Positions 35,787 to 44,781 of a stretch of DNA of 64,000 nucleotides are shown here, piece by piece (position 1 is the first letter of the stretch; every line of letters begins with the position of its first letter). Under the pieces are notes generated by a model. The model saw only the letters and a list, made by a program, of their open reading frames with translations, did no database searches and was not told the origin of the DNA. Where the stretch lies: positions 310,001 to 374,000 of the forward strand of contig NCEU01000003.1 in the NCBI GenBank assembly GCA_002280855.1. Direction: 5' to 3'. The position numbers and the translations under genes were made by a program. Source of the DNA: Sphingomonadales bacterium 32-65-25 (GTDB lineage: Bacteria > Pseudomonadota > Alphaproteobacteria > Sphingomonadales > Sphingomonadaceae).

Positions 35787-37237
35787 GCGCGCTGACCGAT
35801 CTTTCGCTGGCCGAGATGAAGGCGGGGCTGGACGCCAGGCAGTTCAGCGCGGTTGAGCTGGCGCAGGCGCATCTCGATGCGATGGCAGCCAATCGGCATC
35901 TGAACGCGTTCATTGTCGAAACGCCGGAACTGGCGCTGGCCCACGCCAAGGCCGTGGATGATGGCAAGCGCGGCGGGCCGTTGGCGGGCATCCCGCTTGG
36001 CATCAAGGATCTGTTTGCCACCGACGGCGTGCAGACGACGGCGGGCTCGAAGATCCTCAAAGGCTTCGTGCCGCGCTATGAATCGAGTGTGACGGCCAAT
36101 CTGCTGCGCGATGGCGCCGTGTTCCTCGGCAAGCTCAATATGGACGAATTCGCCATGGGCTCGTCGAACGAGACCAGCGCCTTTGGACGCGTCATCAGCC
36201 CGTGGAAGGCCAAGGGCTCAGACGCTGAACTGGTGCCAGGCGGTTCGTCCGGCGGTTCGGCGGCAGCCGTTTCGGCGCGGTTGTGTGCCGGCGCCACCGG
36301 CACCGACACCGGCGGCTCGATCCGCCAGCCCGCTGCATTCGTCGGCATCGCCGGCATCAAGCCAACCTATGGCCGGGCTTCACGTTGGGGCACGATCGCC
36401 TTTGCCTCCTCGCTCGATCAGGCCGGGCCGATGGCACGCACCGTCACCGATTGTGCGCTCATGCTCACCTCCATGTGCGGGTTCGATGCCAAGGATTCGA
36501 CCAGCCTCGAAATCCCGGTCCCGGATTACGCTGCCGGCCTGACGGGCAGCATGAAGGGCAAGCGCGTCGGCATTCCGACCGAATATCGGCTCGACGGCAT
36601 GGACCCGGAAATCGCCGCGCTGTGGGATCAGGGTATCGCATGGCTGAAGGCGGAAGGCGCCGAGATCGTCTCGGTGTCGCTGCCGCACACGAAATATGCC
36701 CTGCCTACTTATTATATCGTCGCCCCGGCAGAAGCCTCGTCCAACCTCGCCCGCTATGACGGCGTGCGTTACGGCAACCGCGTCACGCCTGCGGGCGGCA
36801 ACGTGCACGACATGTATGCCGCCACCCGCGCCGCCGGCTTCGGCAAGGAAGTGAAGCGCCGCATCATGATCGGTACCTATGTGCTGTCGGCCGGCTTTTA
36901 CGACGCCTATTACACCCAGGCGCAAAAGGTGCGGGCCCTGATCGCGCGCGATTTCGAAGCGGCCTTTCAAAAGTGCGACGTGCTGCTCACGCCAACGGCG
37001 CCCAGCCCGGCGTTCGCGTTTGGCGCCAAGGCCGATCCGCTGGCCATGTATCTGAACGATGTCTTCACCGTGCCGGCCAGCCTTGCCGGCCTGCCGGCGA
37101 TGAGCGTGCCGGCCGGGCTGTCCGCCTCCGGGCTGCCGCTGGGTCTGCAGATCATCGGTCGCCCGCTCGACGAAATGGGCGTGCTCGATGCCGGACTTGC
37201 CATCGAACGGGCAGCGGGCTTCAGCGCCCGCCCGTGA
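35783..37237 (+). CDS. gatA: Asp/Glu-tRNA amidotransferase subunit A
   Basis: The amidase subunit that releases ammonia from glutamine, 484 residues. The amidase-signature Ser-cisSer-Lys triad is visible in [10 protein letters not shown] (Lys), [15 protein letters not shown] (cis-Ser) and [16 protein letters not shown] (nucleophile Ser). The length and C-terminal segments such as [19 protein letters not shown] are standard. Translation is coupled to gatC by ATGA. A GtrA-family gene starts 10 bp after the stop. Confidence 0.96.
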   Translation: MSALTDLSLAEMKAGLDARQFSAVELAQAHLDAMAANRHLNAFIVETPELALAHAKAVDDGKRGGPLAGIPLGIKDLFATDGVQTTAGSKILKGFVPRYESSVTANLLRDGAVFLGKLNMDEFAMGSSNETSAFGRVISPWKAKGSDAELVPGGSSGGSAAAVSARLCAGATGTDTGGSIRQPAAFVGIAGIKPTYGRASRWGTIAFASSLDQAGPMARTVTDCALMLTSMCGFDAKDSTSLEIPVPDYAAGLTGSMKGKRVGIPTEYRLDGMDPEIAALWDQGIAWLKAEGAEIVSVSLPHTKYALPTYYIVAPAEASSNLARYDGVRYGNRVTPAGGNVHDMYAATRAAGFGKEVKRRIMIGTYVLSAGFYDAYYTQAQKVRALIARDFEAAFQKCDVLLTPTAPSPAFAFGAKADPLAMYLNDVFTVPASLAGLPAMSVPAGLSASGLPLGLQIIGRPLDEMGVLDAGLAIERAAGFSARP

Positions 37238-37247
37238 TCGCGGCCCG

Positions 37248-37643
37248 ATGAAAGCACTGGCGACGCGCGCAGGGCTGGCGCAGTTCCTGCGTTTCGGCCT
37301 GGTGGGCGTCGCCAACACCGCAACATCCTACCTTGTCATCCGCCTGCTGGCCGAACCGCTTGGAGTACCGGCGGCCAGCGCCATCGGCTATGCTGCAGGC
37401 GTGGTGCAAAGCTTCGTGCTCAACCGTTTCTGGACCTTCAGCAACACGCGGCCCCGCAAAGATGGGCGCCTGGGCGGAGAGGCGCTGCGTTTCATTGCCG
37501 TCAATCTGGCCTGCGGCGGCCTGTTCACGCTGGTTAACAGTTTGGCTGAACCACATATCGGATTGTTAGCGGCGACACTGGCTGGGGTTGCAATGGTAAC
37601 GCCCTTAGGCTTTATCCTTAACCGGTTCATCGTGTTTCGTTGA
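37248..37643 (+). CDS. GtrA-family membrane protein
   Basis: A 131-residue polytopic protein of the GtrA family with four predicted helices. Hallmarks are FLRFGLVGVANTATSYLVIRLL at the first helix and SFVLNRFWTFS between helices 2 and 3, ending in GFILNRFIVFR. GtrA proteins are proposed to flip undecaprenyl-phosphate-linked sugars for cell-surface glycosylation. The glycosyltransferase gene just downstream overlaps or follows immediately, forming the expected GtrA-GtrB-like pair. Start at the ATG of 37248. Confidence 0.9.
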   Translation: MKALATRAGLAQFLRFGLVGVANTATSYLVIRLLAEPLGVPAASAIGYAAGVVQSFVLNRFWTFSNTRPRKDGRLGGEALRFIAVNLACGGLFTLVNSLAEPHIGLLAATLAGVAMVTPLGFILNRFIVFR

Positions 37644-37660
37644 CATGGGGGGATTGGGCG

Positions 37661-38710
37661 TTGGTCGGATTATCGGTGGTCATCCCATGCTATAATGAGG
37701 AAGCCTGCCTGCCCGAACTGCACCGCCGGGTTGCCGCTGCGGCGCACCAATGTTTTGGCGATGATCATGAAATCGTGCTGATCAACGATGGCTCGCGCGA
37801 TCGCACCTGGGCGATCATGCAGGAATTGGCTGCCACCGATCCCAATCTTGTCTGCCTCAATCTGGCGCGCAACCATGGCCACCAGCTGGCGCTCACCGCA
37901 GGGCTTGATCTGAGCCGCGGCGAGACGATCCTCGTCATCGACGCCGATCTGCAGGATCCGCCGGAACTGCTGCCCGACATGCTGAAGACGATGGCGGCGC
38001 AGGGCGCCGATGTCGTTTATGGCCTGCGCACCAGCCGCGAGGGCGAAAGCTTCACCAAGAAACTCACCGCAGGGCTGTTCTATCGCATCCTCGATCGGCT
38101 GACCGACATCAACATCCCGCTCGACACCGGCGATTTTCGCCTGATGAGCCGGCGCGCGCTGGACGTGCTGATGGCGATGCCGGAACAGGCGCGCTTCGTG
38201 CGCGGTATGGTGGCGTGGATCGGTTATCGGCAGGTGCCCTTCCCCTATGCCCGCGCCCAGCGCCTTGCCGGGGTGACGCACTATCCCTTCACCAAGATGC
38301 TCAGCCTGGCCTTTGATGCCATCACCGGCTTTTCCACCAAGCCGCTGCGTTTTGCCTCCCACGCTGGCCTGTGGCTGGTCGGCCTGCTGATGCTGGTCGC
38401 AATGTATATTCTGGTGCGCTTCCTGCAGGGCGAGACAATCGAAGGCTGGACGTCCTTGAGCTTGCTGGTCATCGGCATTGGCGCCGCGCAGATGCTGGTG
38501 CTGGGCGTAATCGGCGAATATCTTGGCCGGGTTTATGTGGAGGCCAAGCGCCGGCCACTTTATATTGTCGCTGAAGTGGTGGGCTCAGGCCGGCCGGTGG
38601 CACGATTGGGCGTCAGCCCTGTTGCTACGCTTGCGGCAGCGACGCAAGCGCCAGCAGCGACAGGCCAGGTGGCATCGGCACCCGGCCGATCAGGTGGCGT
38701 TCCAGGCTGA
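37661..38710 (+). CDS. GT2 glycosyltransferase, GtrB/DPM1-like
   Basis: A polyprenyl-phosphate glycosyltransferase of the GT2 family, about 349 residues. N-terminal SVVIPCYNEEACLPEL, nucleotide-sugar motif VIDADLQDPPE, and DTGDFRLMSRRAL mark the catalytic domain. Two C-terminal helices (GLWLVGLLMLVAMYILVRFL and LLVIGIGAAQMLVLGVIGEYLGR) anchor it. TTG at 37661, preceded by GGGGGG, fits the family start better than the TTG at 37640 overlapping the previous stop. It probably makes lipid-linked sugar for the adjacent GtrA protein. The 3' end overlaps the opposing methyltransferase gene by 86 bp. Confidence 0.88.
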   Translation: MVGLSVVIPCYNEEACLPELHRRVAAAAHQCFGDDHEIVLINDGSRDRTWAIMQELAATDPNLVCLNLARNHGHQLALTAGLDLSRGETILVIDADLQDPPELLPDMLKTMAAQGADVVYGLRTSREGESFTKKLTAGLFYRILDRLTDINIPLDTGDFRLMSRRALDVLMAMPEQARFVRGMVAWIGYRQVPFPYARAQRLAGVTHYPFTKMLSLAFDAITGFSTKPLRFASHAGLWLVGLLMLVAMYILVRFLQGETIEGWTSLSLLVIGIGAAQMLVLGVIGEYLGRVYVEAKRRPLYIVAEVVGSGRPVARLGVSPVATLAAATQAPAATGQVASAPGRSGGVPG

Positions 38711-39359
38711 AGATCGTCCGGAACAGGGCATTCACCGGTGCCGCCAGATCATCATCCTGCCGCCCTTCGCGGCCGCTGATCCGTGATGCCAGCCGCTGCG
38801 CCACCGCCAGCGGGAACAACAGGCTGTTGAAACTGGTGAGCAGGCGCAGTTGCAGCCCCGATCCGGCAAAGGCCGCTGCCAGGCTGGCCTGATCATAGCG
38901 GCGGACATGGTGATTGGCGACGTCGTGGCTGCTCCACATCCACTGGTGCTGCGGCACCGTGACAAGCAGCGAACCGCCCGGTGCCAGCCGGCCGGCGATG
39001 GCAGCCAGCGTGGCGCGATCTTCGGGCACATGTTCCAGCACATCGAGCAGCGCGATCAGATCATAGCGAGACGCCGGCAGCGGCGGCAAATCGGGCAACC
39101 GCGCCGGCAGCACCGCCCGGCCCAGCGCGCGGGTGGCCAGCGCCCTTGCATCATCATCCAACTCGACCGCGTCCACGGTGCCGAACTGCCCCAACATGCC
39201 AAGATTGTGGCCAGTGCCGCAGCCGATTTCCAGCACACGCGGCGCTGGCGGCAACGGCACGTGGCGTGCGATCACATCGGCCAACACCTGACGCCGCGCC
39301 ACATACCACCAGTGCGAGCCGGCGTGGGCCGCCATGTGATCATAGATACCACGTTCCAT
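38625..39359 (-). CDS. class I SAM-dependent methyltransferase
   Basis: A 244-residue methyltransferase with motif I VLEIGCGTGHN, a following acidic residue in VDAVELDDDA, and LLDVLEHVPED in the region of motif II/post II, typical of UbiE/type-11/12 methyltransferases. The substrate is unknown. Its last 86 bp overlap the convergent GT2 gene. It is 5 bp downstream of the membrane-protein gene on the same strand, so both could form a leftward operon. Context suggests surface-glycan or lipid-linked sugar modification. Confidence 0.85.
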   Translation of the reverse strand: MERGIYDHMAAHAGSHWWYVARRQVLADVIARHVPLPPAPRVLEIGCGTGHNLGMLGQFGTVDAVELDDDARALATRALGRAVLPARLPDLPPLPASRYDLIALLDVLEHVPEDRATLAAIAGRLAPGGSLLVTVPQHQWMWSSHDVANHHVRRYDQASLAAAFAGSGLQLRLLTSFNSLLFPLAVAQRLASRISGREGRQDDDLAAPVNALFRTIFSLERHLIGRVPMPPGLSLLALASLPQA

Positions 39360-39364
39360 GGCCT

Positions 39365-40948
39365 TTACGGCTCCGATGCAAGGCGCAGCAGGCGGAACCG
39401 GCCGGCCTGGGCAACCACGGGATAAGACGTCGCCGGCAATGGCCGATCCGCCGCCACCTGGCAGAGCAGAACATAGGGATAGCCGGCACGGGCATAGGCA
39501 GCGATCACCAGTTCCGGGCGCTGGCGGGATTGCAGGCCGGCCGGGCGCTGCGACAGCTCATCACGTGCGGCCCCCAAGCGGCCGCGCAGTTCCAGCGGCT
39601 GGGCGGTGCGAATGGCAAACAGCGGCGTGGCATGGCCATGGCGCAGCAGCAGCAGCGGCGGGTACATCTCGCAGCGACCCGGCATGTCTTCATGGGGCGT
39701 GGCGCGCACCGGCAGGCCAGCGACCACCTGCCCCGGCGGCAACGCCCGCGCCACGGCATCGAAATCGGCAAGATCGGCCGCGGCGCCGTGCCATTGCACG
39801 GCCAGCATCAGCAGCCGCGCGCCGACTAGTGTCGCCAGCCCGGGCAGCAGCAACGGCAACCGCCCCGGCCCCGGCATGATTCCGGCGACCAGCACCAGGG
39901 CCAGAAATAGCGGCATGCGATCCGAAACATAGCCGCTGCCAAACAGGGCGGGCGGCATTACCAGCACCAGCACCAAACCGGCCATCGCTGGCACCACCAC
40001 CAGCGGCGCCAGCAGCAAGGCCCGCCGCTTGAAGGCCAGCCCCAGCAGCGCCACCAGCAACAACAGCCAGAATGCGTCGGCCGGATAGGATGGGCCTTCG
40101 GCAACCCGAACGATGGTTTCCAGCCGCTGCGCCGCCAGTTCGGCAAGGCGATCCATGAGCAAGCCCTGAGCGCGCAGCCGCGCCAGGCTTTCATCAGCAT
40201 TGCTCACCCCGCCCGCCGCAGTGGCGGTGCGCGATTGCAAAAACAGGATCGCCGGCACCACCGCCAGCAGCGCACATTGGCCCAGAGCTTTGACCAGTGC
40301 CGCAAAGCGTCGTGGCCGCTGCAGCCACCAATGGCCCAGTTCAAGGCTGGCAATCAGGATGCCGAACAGCCCGAACGCCAGTGCGTGGCAAAAGAAAATG
40401 GCCAGCGCCAACAGCAAGGCAAACGCCACCCGCCGCACCGGCCTGTCACGCTGGTTCACCCACCAGGCCGCCGCCAGTAACGCCAGGCCCAGCCCCAGCA
40501 GGAAATTGGCAAAGCCCCAGTTGAAGATCCAGCTGTAGAGCAGGGGCAATGCCAGCAGCAGCGCCGGCCAGCGCACCTGCCCGGTAATGGCGCGGTTGAG
40601 TGCAAGGATGCCGGCAAACAGCACGGCAAGGATCAACACCGTCAGCAGGTGCGGCAGCAGCGCCAGTGGCACGATCTGCAAGGCCGCCACGGCAATCACA
40701 TCCAGCCCGACATTGGGCAGGATCGCCCAGGCCGCGGCATAATTGGCAGCAAACAGCGGATTGTCCGCCAGCGTGGCCAGCACCTGGAAACGGGCGACAT
40801 GGTTGTAAAAATCGATGAGCGGCAACACCGGGGTGACGATCAGCGGCAACAGCCCCAGCGCCAGCGCCAGCATGGCTGCCGGCCAACGCACGGCGTTGCC
40901 CCATCCGGCCGGCGTTCCCGCCAGGGTTGGCGCTGTCCCTTCAATCAC
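39365..40948 (-). CDS. polytopic membrane protein of unknown function (GT-C-like)
   Basis: A large integral membrane protein, about 527 residues from the GTG at 40948; the ATG at 40873 is an alternative. About eleven hydrophobic helices are visible, followed by a soluble C-terminal part of about 150 residues rich in Arg/Ala. The early PLIDFYNHVARFQVL resembles the loop sequence of large uncharacterised membrane proteins in alphaproteobacteria, some of which resemble GT-C glycosyltransferases. No catalytic motif is certain. It neighbours a methyltransferase and a GtrA/GT2 pair. The spacer to the divergent gatB gene is 234 bp. Confidence 0.6.
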   Translation of the reverse strand: MIEGTAPTLAGTPAGWGNAVRWPAAMLALALGLLPLIVTPVLPLIDFYNHVARFQVLATLADNPLFAANYAAAWAILPNVGLDVIAVAALQIVPLALLPHLLTVLILAVLFAGILALNRAITGQVRWPALLLALPLLYSWIFNWGFANFLLGLGLALLAAAWWVNQRDRPVRRVAFALLLALAIFFCHALAFGLFGILIASLELGHWWLQRPRRFAALVKALGQCALLAVVPAILFLQSRTATAAGGVSNADESLARLRAQGLLMDRLAELAAQRLETIVRVAEGPSYPADAFWLLLLVALLGLAFKRRALLLAPLVVVPAMAGLVLVLVMPPALFGSGYVSDRMPLFLALVLVAGIMPGPGRLPLLLPGLATLVGARLLMLAVQWHGAAADLADFDAVARALPPGQVVAGLPVRATPHEDMPGRCEMYPPLLLLRHGHATPLFAIRTAQPLELRGRLGAARDELSQRPAGLQSRQRPELVIAAYARAGYPYVLLCQVAADRPLPATSYPVVAQAGRFRLLRLASEP

Positions 40949-41078
40949 TCCACTGTCTGTGCGCGACTGCACAAAATCCCCTGATCGACTGCCCTGCCCG
41001 CCCCCTCCGGTTGGCAACGCGGTGGTATTCCGCCTGTATGGCCACGTCCGACCACGTTGCACAGGCGCAATTCGGCTA

Positions 41079-41148
41079 AAGCCCGCAAGCGGCTTTGTCC
41101 ATGCGGATATCGCGCGCCATCGCCACTGATACGCCAAGCTGCGGGCTT
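41079..41148. repeat. separated inverted repeat before gatB
   Basis: AAGCCCGCA (41079-41087) recurs as its reverse complement at 41140-41148, with partial extension of the pairing on both sides. It lies in the 234-bp divergent gap between gatB and the leftward membrane-protein gene. It could fold as a long stem in the gatB leader. No function is evident. Confidence 0.35.
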
Positions 41149-41182
41149 GCAAAGCCAGACGACGCTGGCCATAGCGACAGAC

Positions 41183-42679
41183 ATGTCTGAAGCCCCAAAC
41201 TACATCGTCAAGGGCGCCACCGGCGATTGGGAAATCGTGGTTGGCCTCGAAGTTCATGCTCAGGTGACGGCCAAAGCCAAGCTGTTTTCAGGGGCCAGCA
41301 CCGAATTTGGTGCCGAACCCAATGCGCAGGTGAGCCTGGTCGATGCCGCGATGCCGGGCATGCTGCCGGTGATCAACGGCGAATGCGTGCGCCAGGCGGT
41401 GCGGACGGGCCTCGCCATCGACGCGCAGATCAACAAATGGTCGCGCTTTGACCGCAAGAATTATTTCTACCCCGATCTGCCGCAGGGTTACCAGATCAGC
41501 CAGCTCTATCACCCGATCGTGGGCGAAGGCCATCTGGACATCGAACTGGACGATGGCACCAAGAAGCGAATCGGTATCGAGCGCATCCATCTGGAGCAGG
41601 ACGCCGGCAAATCGGTGCACGATCTGCATCCCAGCATGTCCTACGTCGATCTCAACCGCTGCGGCTGCGCGCTGATGGAAATCGTGTCGCGGCCCGATAT
41701 TCGCTCGCCAGCCGAAGCCGGCGCCTATGTGGCCGGCTTGCGCCAGTTGCTGCGCTATGTCGGCAGTTGCGATGGAAATATGGACGAAGGCTCCATGCGG
41801 GCCGATGTGAACGTGTCGGTGCGCAAGGCCGGCCAACCCTTTGGCACCCGCACCGAAACCAAGAACGTGAACAGCGTGCGCTTCATCATGCTGGCGGTGG
41901 AACATGAAGCCCGTCGCCAGGTTGATCTGATTGAAAGCGGCGGCACGGTAATACAGGAAACCCGCCTGTTCGATCCCGGCAGCGGCACCACCCGAGCGAT
42001 GCGCGGCAAAGAAGACGCGCATGATTATCGCTATTTCCCCGATCCCGATCTGTTGCCGCTGGTGTTCGATGATGCATTCATCGCGCAGTGCCGCGGGAGC
42101 CTGCCGGAACTGCCGGCCGCCAAGCGCGCCCGTTATGAATCCACGCTGGGCCTGTCGCCGTATCTGGCCGCCGTGCTGTCGGCCGAGAAGGAAACGGCGG
42201 ACTGGTTCGAAACCGCGCTCGCCGCCACGGCTGCGAAAGTCGGCCAGCCCGTCACAGAGGTGGCGCTGCGTGTTGCCAATTTCATTTCGACCGATCTGTT
42301 CGGCGCGCTGAAGAAGCTTGGCAAGGAAATCGGCGACAGTCCGGTGTCCCCGGATGCGCTGGCCGAACTGCTGGCGCTGGCCGCCGATGGCACCTTGTCG
42401 GGCCCGCTGGTGAAGCAGGTGTTCGAGGCCATGCTGGAAACCGGCGAAGGCGCTGCCAGCATCGTTGAGCAGCGCGGGCTGAAGCAGGTTTCCGACACCG
42501 GCGCCATCGATGCCGCCATCCAGACCGTGATGGACGCCAACCCAGACAAGGTTGCCGAATATCGCAGCGGCAAGGACAAATTGTTCGGCTTCTTCGTCGG
42601 CCAGGTCATGCGCGCCATGGCCGGCAAGGCGGCACCGGGCGTAGTCAACGATCGGTTGAAGGCGCTGTTGGACGGATAG
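41183..42679 (+). CDS. gatB: Asp/Glu-tRNA amidotransferase subunit B
   Basis: The tRNA-binding and phosphorylating subunit of GatCAB, 498 residues. N-terminal [23 protein letters not shown] segment [17 protein letters not shown] and the C-terminal YqeY-like domain are all present. The conserved cysteine pair in RCGCALMEI belongs to the family's zinc region. Start at [11 protein letters not shown] (41183); the longer open frame upstream is intergenic. It is separated from gatCA by genes for glycolipid-type functions on both strands, so it has its own promoter. Confidence 0.96.
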   Translation: MSEAPNYIVKGATGDWEIVVGLEVHAQVTAKAKLFSGASTEFGAEPNAQVSLVDAAMPGMLPVINGECVRQAVRTGLAIDAQINKWSRFDRKNYFYPDLPQGYQISQLYHPIVGEGHLDIELDDGTKKRIGIERIHLEQDAGKSVHDLHPSMSYVDLNRCGCALMEIVSRPDIRSPAEAGAYVAGLRQLLRYVGSCDGNMDEGSMRADVNVSVRKAGQPFGTRTETKNVNSVRFIMLAVEHEARRQVDLIESGGTVIQETRLFDPGSGTTRAMRGKEDAHDYRYFPDPDLLPLVFDDAFIAQCRGSLPELPAAKRARYESTLGLSPYLAAVLSAEKETADWFETALAATAAKVGQPVTEVALRVANFISTDLFGALKKLGKEIGDSPVSPDALAELLALAADGTLSGPLVKQVFEAMLETGEGAASIVEQRGLKQVSDTGAIDAAIQTVMDANPDKVAEYRSGKDKLFGFFVGQVMRAMAGKAAPGVVNDRLKALLDG

Positions 42680-42772
42680 ATCCACCTGCGCCAACCAATT
42701 ATAAAGGAAGTCGTGTCTTGATGCACTAATCCGGCAAGTATTGCCCAAGTGATTCGTATGTCAGGTTGCTCG

Positions 42773-43729
42773 ATGATTCTCAAACCCCGTGAAGATCGCA
42801 ACACCAGCATTGCCACGCTGGAGCGCTTGATGGCCCACCCGGCCGCCACCCGCCACGATATCGTGCGCCTGCGTGAGCAGATCGATGCGATCATCAAGGG
42901 CGACTTGAGCGAAGGCAAGGCCGCCATCGAAATGGAGACCCATTGGGGCCACAGCCCCAATCACGTCATCATTCACGATCTGCGCATCGAGCATGATGGC
43001 CTGGTCGCGCAGATTGACCATCTGCTGATCAACCGATTGCTGGATGTGTGGGTGCTGGAAAGCAAGCGGCTGGCCAACGGCATCAAGGTACAGGACAATG
43101 GCGAGTGCCTGACGTTTATTGGCCGCTTTCCCAAGGCCATTGATTCCCCGATCGAACAGAACCGCCGCCACGTGACGATGCTGGATCGCCTGTTCGCCAG
43201 CGGCGCCATCCCGCTGCCCAAGCGCATGGGGTTTACGCTGAAGCCCAAACTGCGCAATCTGGTGTTGATCGCCGAAGGCCGCATCACCCGGCCGAAAGCC
43301 CCCGTGGCTGGCATCGAAAGCCTGATCCGCACCGATCAACTGTTCGCCCATATCCAACGCATCAACGACAGCGGCAATGCGCTCGATATCGCCAAGTTGA
43401 TCGGCCAGGACACGCTCATGGCGCTGGGCAAAGCCATGGTCGACATGCATCGACCGATCGAGTTTGATTGGGAACGTCGATTCCGATTGAGCGCGCCGCC
43501 AATGCCGCCCGCCCCTGCCGCGCCCAAAGTTGTGCAACTTCACCCCGCGGCACCCTCGACGCCAGCACCAGTCACTACTGCGCCTCGCCCGCCAGCGGGA
43601 CAGTGCGGTGATTGCCAAGCGCCGGTGAGCAGCGGCGTGAAGACCTATTGCCGCAAGAATCCCGACCGATTCAATGGCCGGATTCTGTGCATGAATTGTC
43701 AGTCCAAGGTGACTGCAAAAGCCGGTTGA
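42773..43729 (+). CDS. NERD-domain (nuclease-related) protein with C-terminal zinc ribbon
   Basis: About 318 residues. The N-terminal half has the NERD fold of the restriction-endonuclease superfamily: EGKAAIEMETHWG, DGLVAQIDHLLINRLLDVWVLESK with the QIDH and E-x-K catalytic-type signature. A Pro/Ala-rich linker (about 240-285) leads to a C-terminal CGDC...CMNC zinc-ribbon-like module. NERD proteins may act in DNA processing or defence, but roles are unproven. The chosen start MILKPRED is typical; ATG at 42749 or 42758 would add a few residues. The gene stands alone after gatB. Confidence 0.82.
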   Translation: MILKPREDRNTSIATLERLMAHPAATRHDIVRLREQIDAIIKGDLSEGKAAIEMETHWGHSPNHVIIHDLRIEHDGLVAQIDHLLINRLLDVWVLESKRLANGIKVQDNGECLTFIGRFPKAIDSPIEQNRRHVTMLDRLFASGAIPLPKRMGFTLKPKLRNLVLIAEGRITRPKAPVAGIESLIRTDQLFAHIQRINDSGNALDIAKLIGQDTLMALGKAMVDMHRPIEFDWERRFRLSAPPMPPAPAAPKVVQLHPAAPSTPAPVTTAPRPPAGQCGDCQAPVSSGVKTYCRKNPDRFNGRILCMNCQSKVTAKAG

Positions 43730-43921
43730 ACCTTTCGACTGGTCGCCTCGATGGCGCAGTTCGTCGCTGATTGCTTGACGAAAGATGAACGGCCGCCGTA
43801 TCCGCCGGCCTCAAGAAGGCAGGATTGCGCTGGCGTTTGCGGCACATCCTGCAGGTCGTGTCTGTCGCGTTGGTGGCTTGTGTTTTTCGCTGCCAACTGC
43901 CGCAGGGGCGCATATTCGGCA

Positions 43922-44464
43922 ATGAATGTGAAATCCACTCCGCGTCTTCAGATGCAGGCTGCTGCCGCAGCCGTGTTGCTGGCTTCGGGCCTGGCCTTGG
44001 GCCATGTCGCTGCCCAGACTCCGGAATCACAGGCTGCTGTACAGCCTGTTGCCCCCGCCCAGACGGCGCTGGTGGCCGCTGAACCGGAACAGCCAAAATT
44101 GAATGAGCGCCACGTCAATTGCGTGGCCAAGGTTGTCCACCACGAGGCTGGCAACCAGCCGCGCGAAGGCAAGATCGCCGTGGCCCATGTGCTGTTGAAC
44201 CGGGTGAAGAAGGGCTTTGGCGACAATGTCTGCGCCGTGGCCAAGCAGCCCGGCCAGTTCTTCCGTATCGATCGCTATCACCCGGATCGCACGAGCAACG
44301 GCTGGACCGAAGCTGTGGACGTGGCCCGCGACGTGCTGGCCGGCGAAGCCCGCGACATTTCGAAGGGCGCGCTTTATTTCCACGCCAATTGGGCGAGGCC
44401 CAACAGCTTTTTCCGCAGCCGCACCAAGGTGGCGCGGCTCGACGATCACGATTTCTATCGCTGA
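43922..44464 (+). CDS. SleB-like cell-wall hydrolase
   Basis: A secreted peptidoglycan hydrolase of the Hydrolase_2/SleB family, 180 residues. A signal peptide or N-terminal anchor (AAAAAVLLASGLALGHVAAQ) is followed by the domain starting CVAKVVHHEAGNQPREGKIAVAHVLLNRV, with the catalytic Glu in HHEA, and ending QFFRIDRYHPD, GALYFHANWARP and FYR. Such enzymes are lytic transglycosylases. Start at MNVKSTPR (43922). The gene converges on a small leftward gene with 10 bp overlap. Confidence 0.92.
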   Translation: MNVKSTPRLQMQAAAAAVLLASGLALGHVAAQTPESQAAVQPVAPAQTALVAAEPEQPKLNERHVNCVAKVVHHEAGNQPREGKIAVAHVLLNRVKKGFGDNVCAVAKQPGQFFRIDRYHPDRTSNGWTEAVDVARDVLAGEARDISKGALYFHANWARPNSFFRSRTKVARLDDHDFYR

Positions 44465-44772
44465 TCCTGATTGCCGCTGGCCTGATCAGGCCAGCGCGCC
44501 GCCTTCACCCGATCCCACTGCTGTTTCAGCGCCGCGCGCGGTTCATCAAGGCCGCGCGTGGCCGCCTGATCTGCGAGGTTATGGGCGACAGCACTGATGC
44601 GCGCTGTGCGGGCACCCGGTTCCAGCCCATCGACCCAGGCACCAAGCGCGTGGGCGTTGAGCATGGCCAGCGTGAAGACAGCGATGCACACGGCCACCGC
44701 CATCTGCGCGAGGCCGGACAAGCCCTGTTCATCCGCTTCCACATCTACCGGTGAGTCAAACTGGTCGGCCAT
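44455..44772 (-). CDS. small membrane protein of unknown function
   Basis: A 105-residue protein with one clear membrane helix (LAQMAVAVCIAVFTLAMLNAHAL) and a charged C-terminal half (AALKQQWDRVKAARWPDQASGNQDQR). I recognise no family. Start at MADQFDSP, where AAGGTGAGC precedes the ATG. It lies 10 bp downstream of the O-acyltransferase gene on the same strand, so it may be the last gene of that operon. It could be an accessory membrane anchor for the complex. Confidence 0.6.
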   Translation of the reverse strand: MADQFDSPVDVEADEQGLSGLAQMAVAVCIAVFTLAMLNAHALGAWVDGLEPGARTARISAVAHNLADQAATRGLDEPRAALKQQWDRVKAARWPDQASGNQDQR

Positions 44773-44781
44773 GCTCACCTT

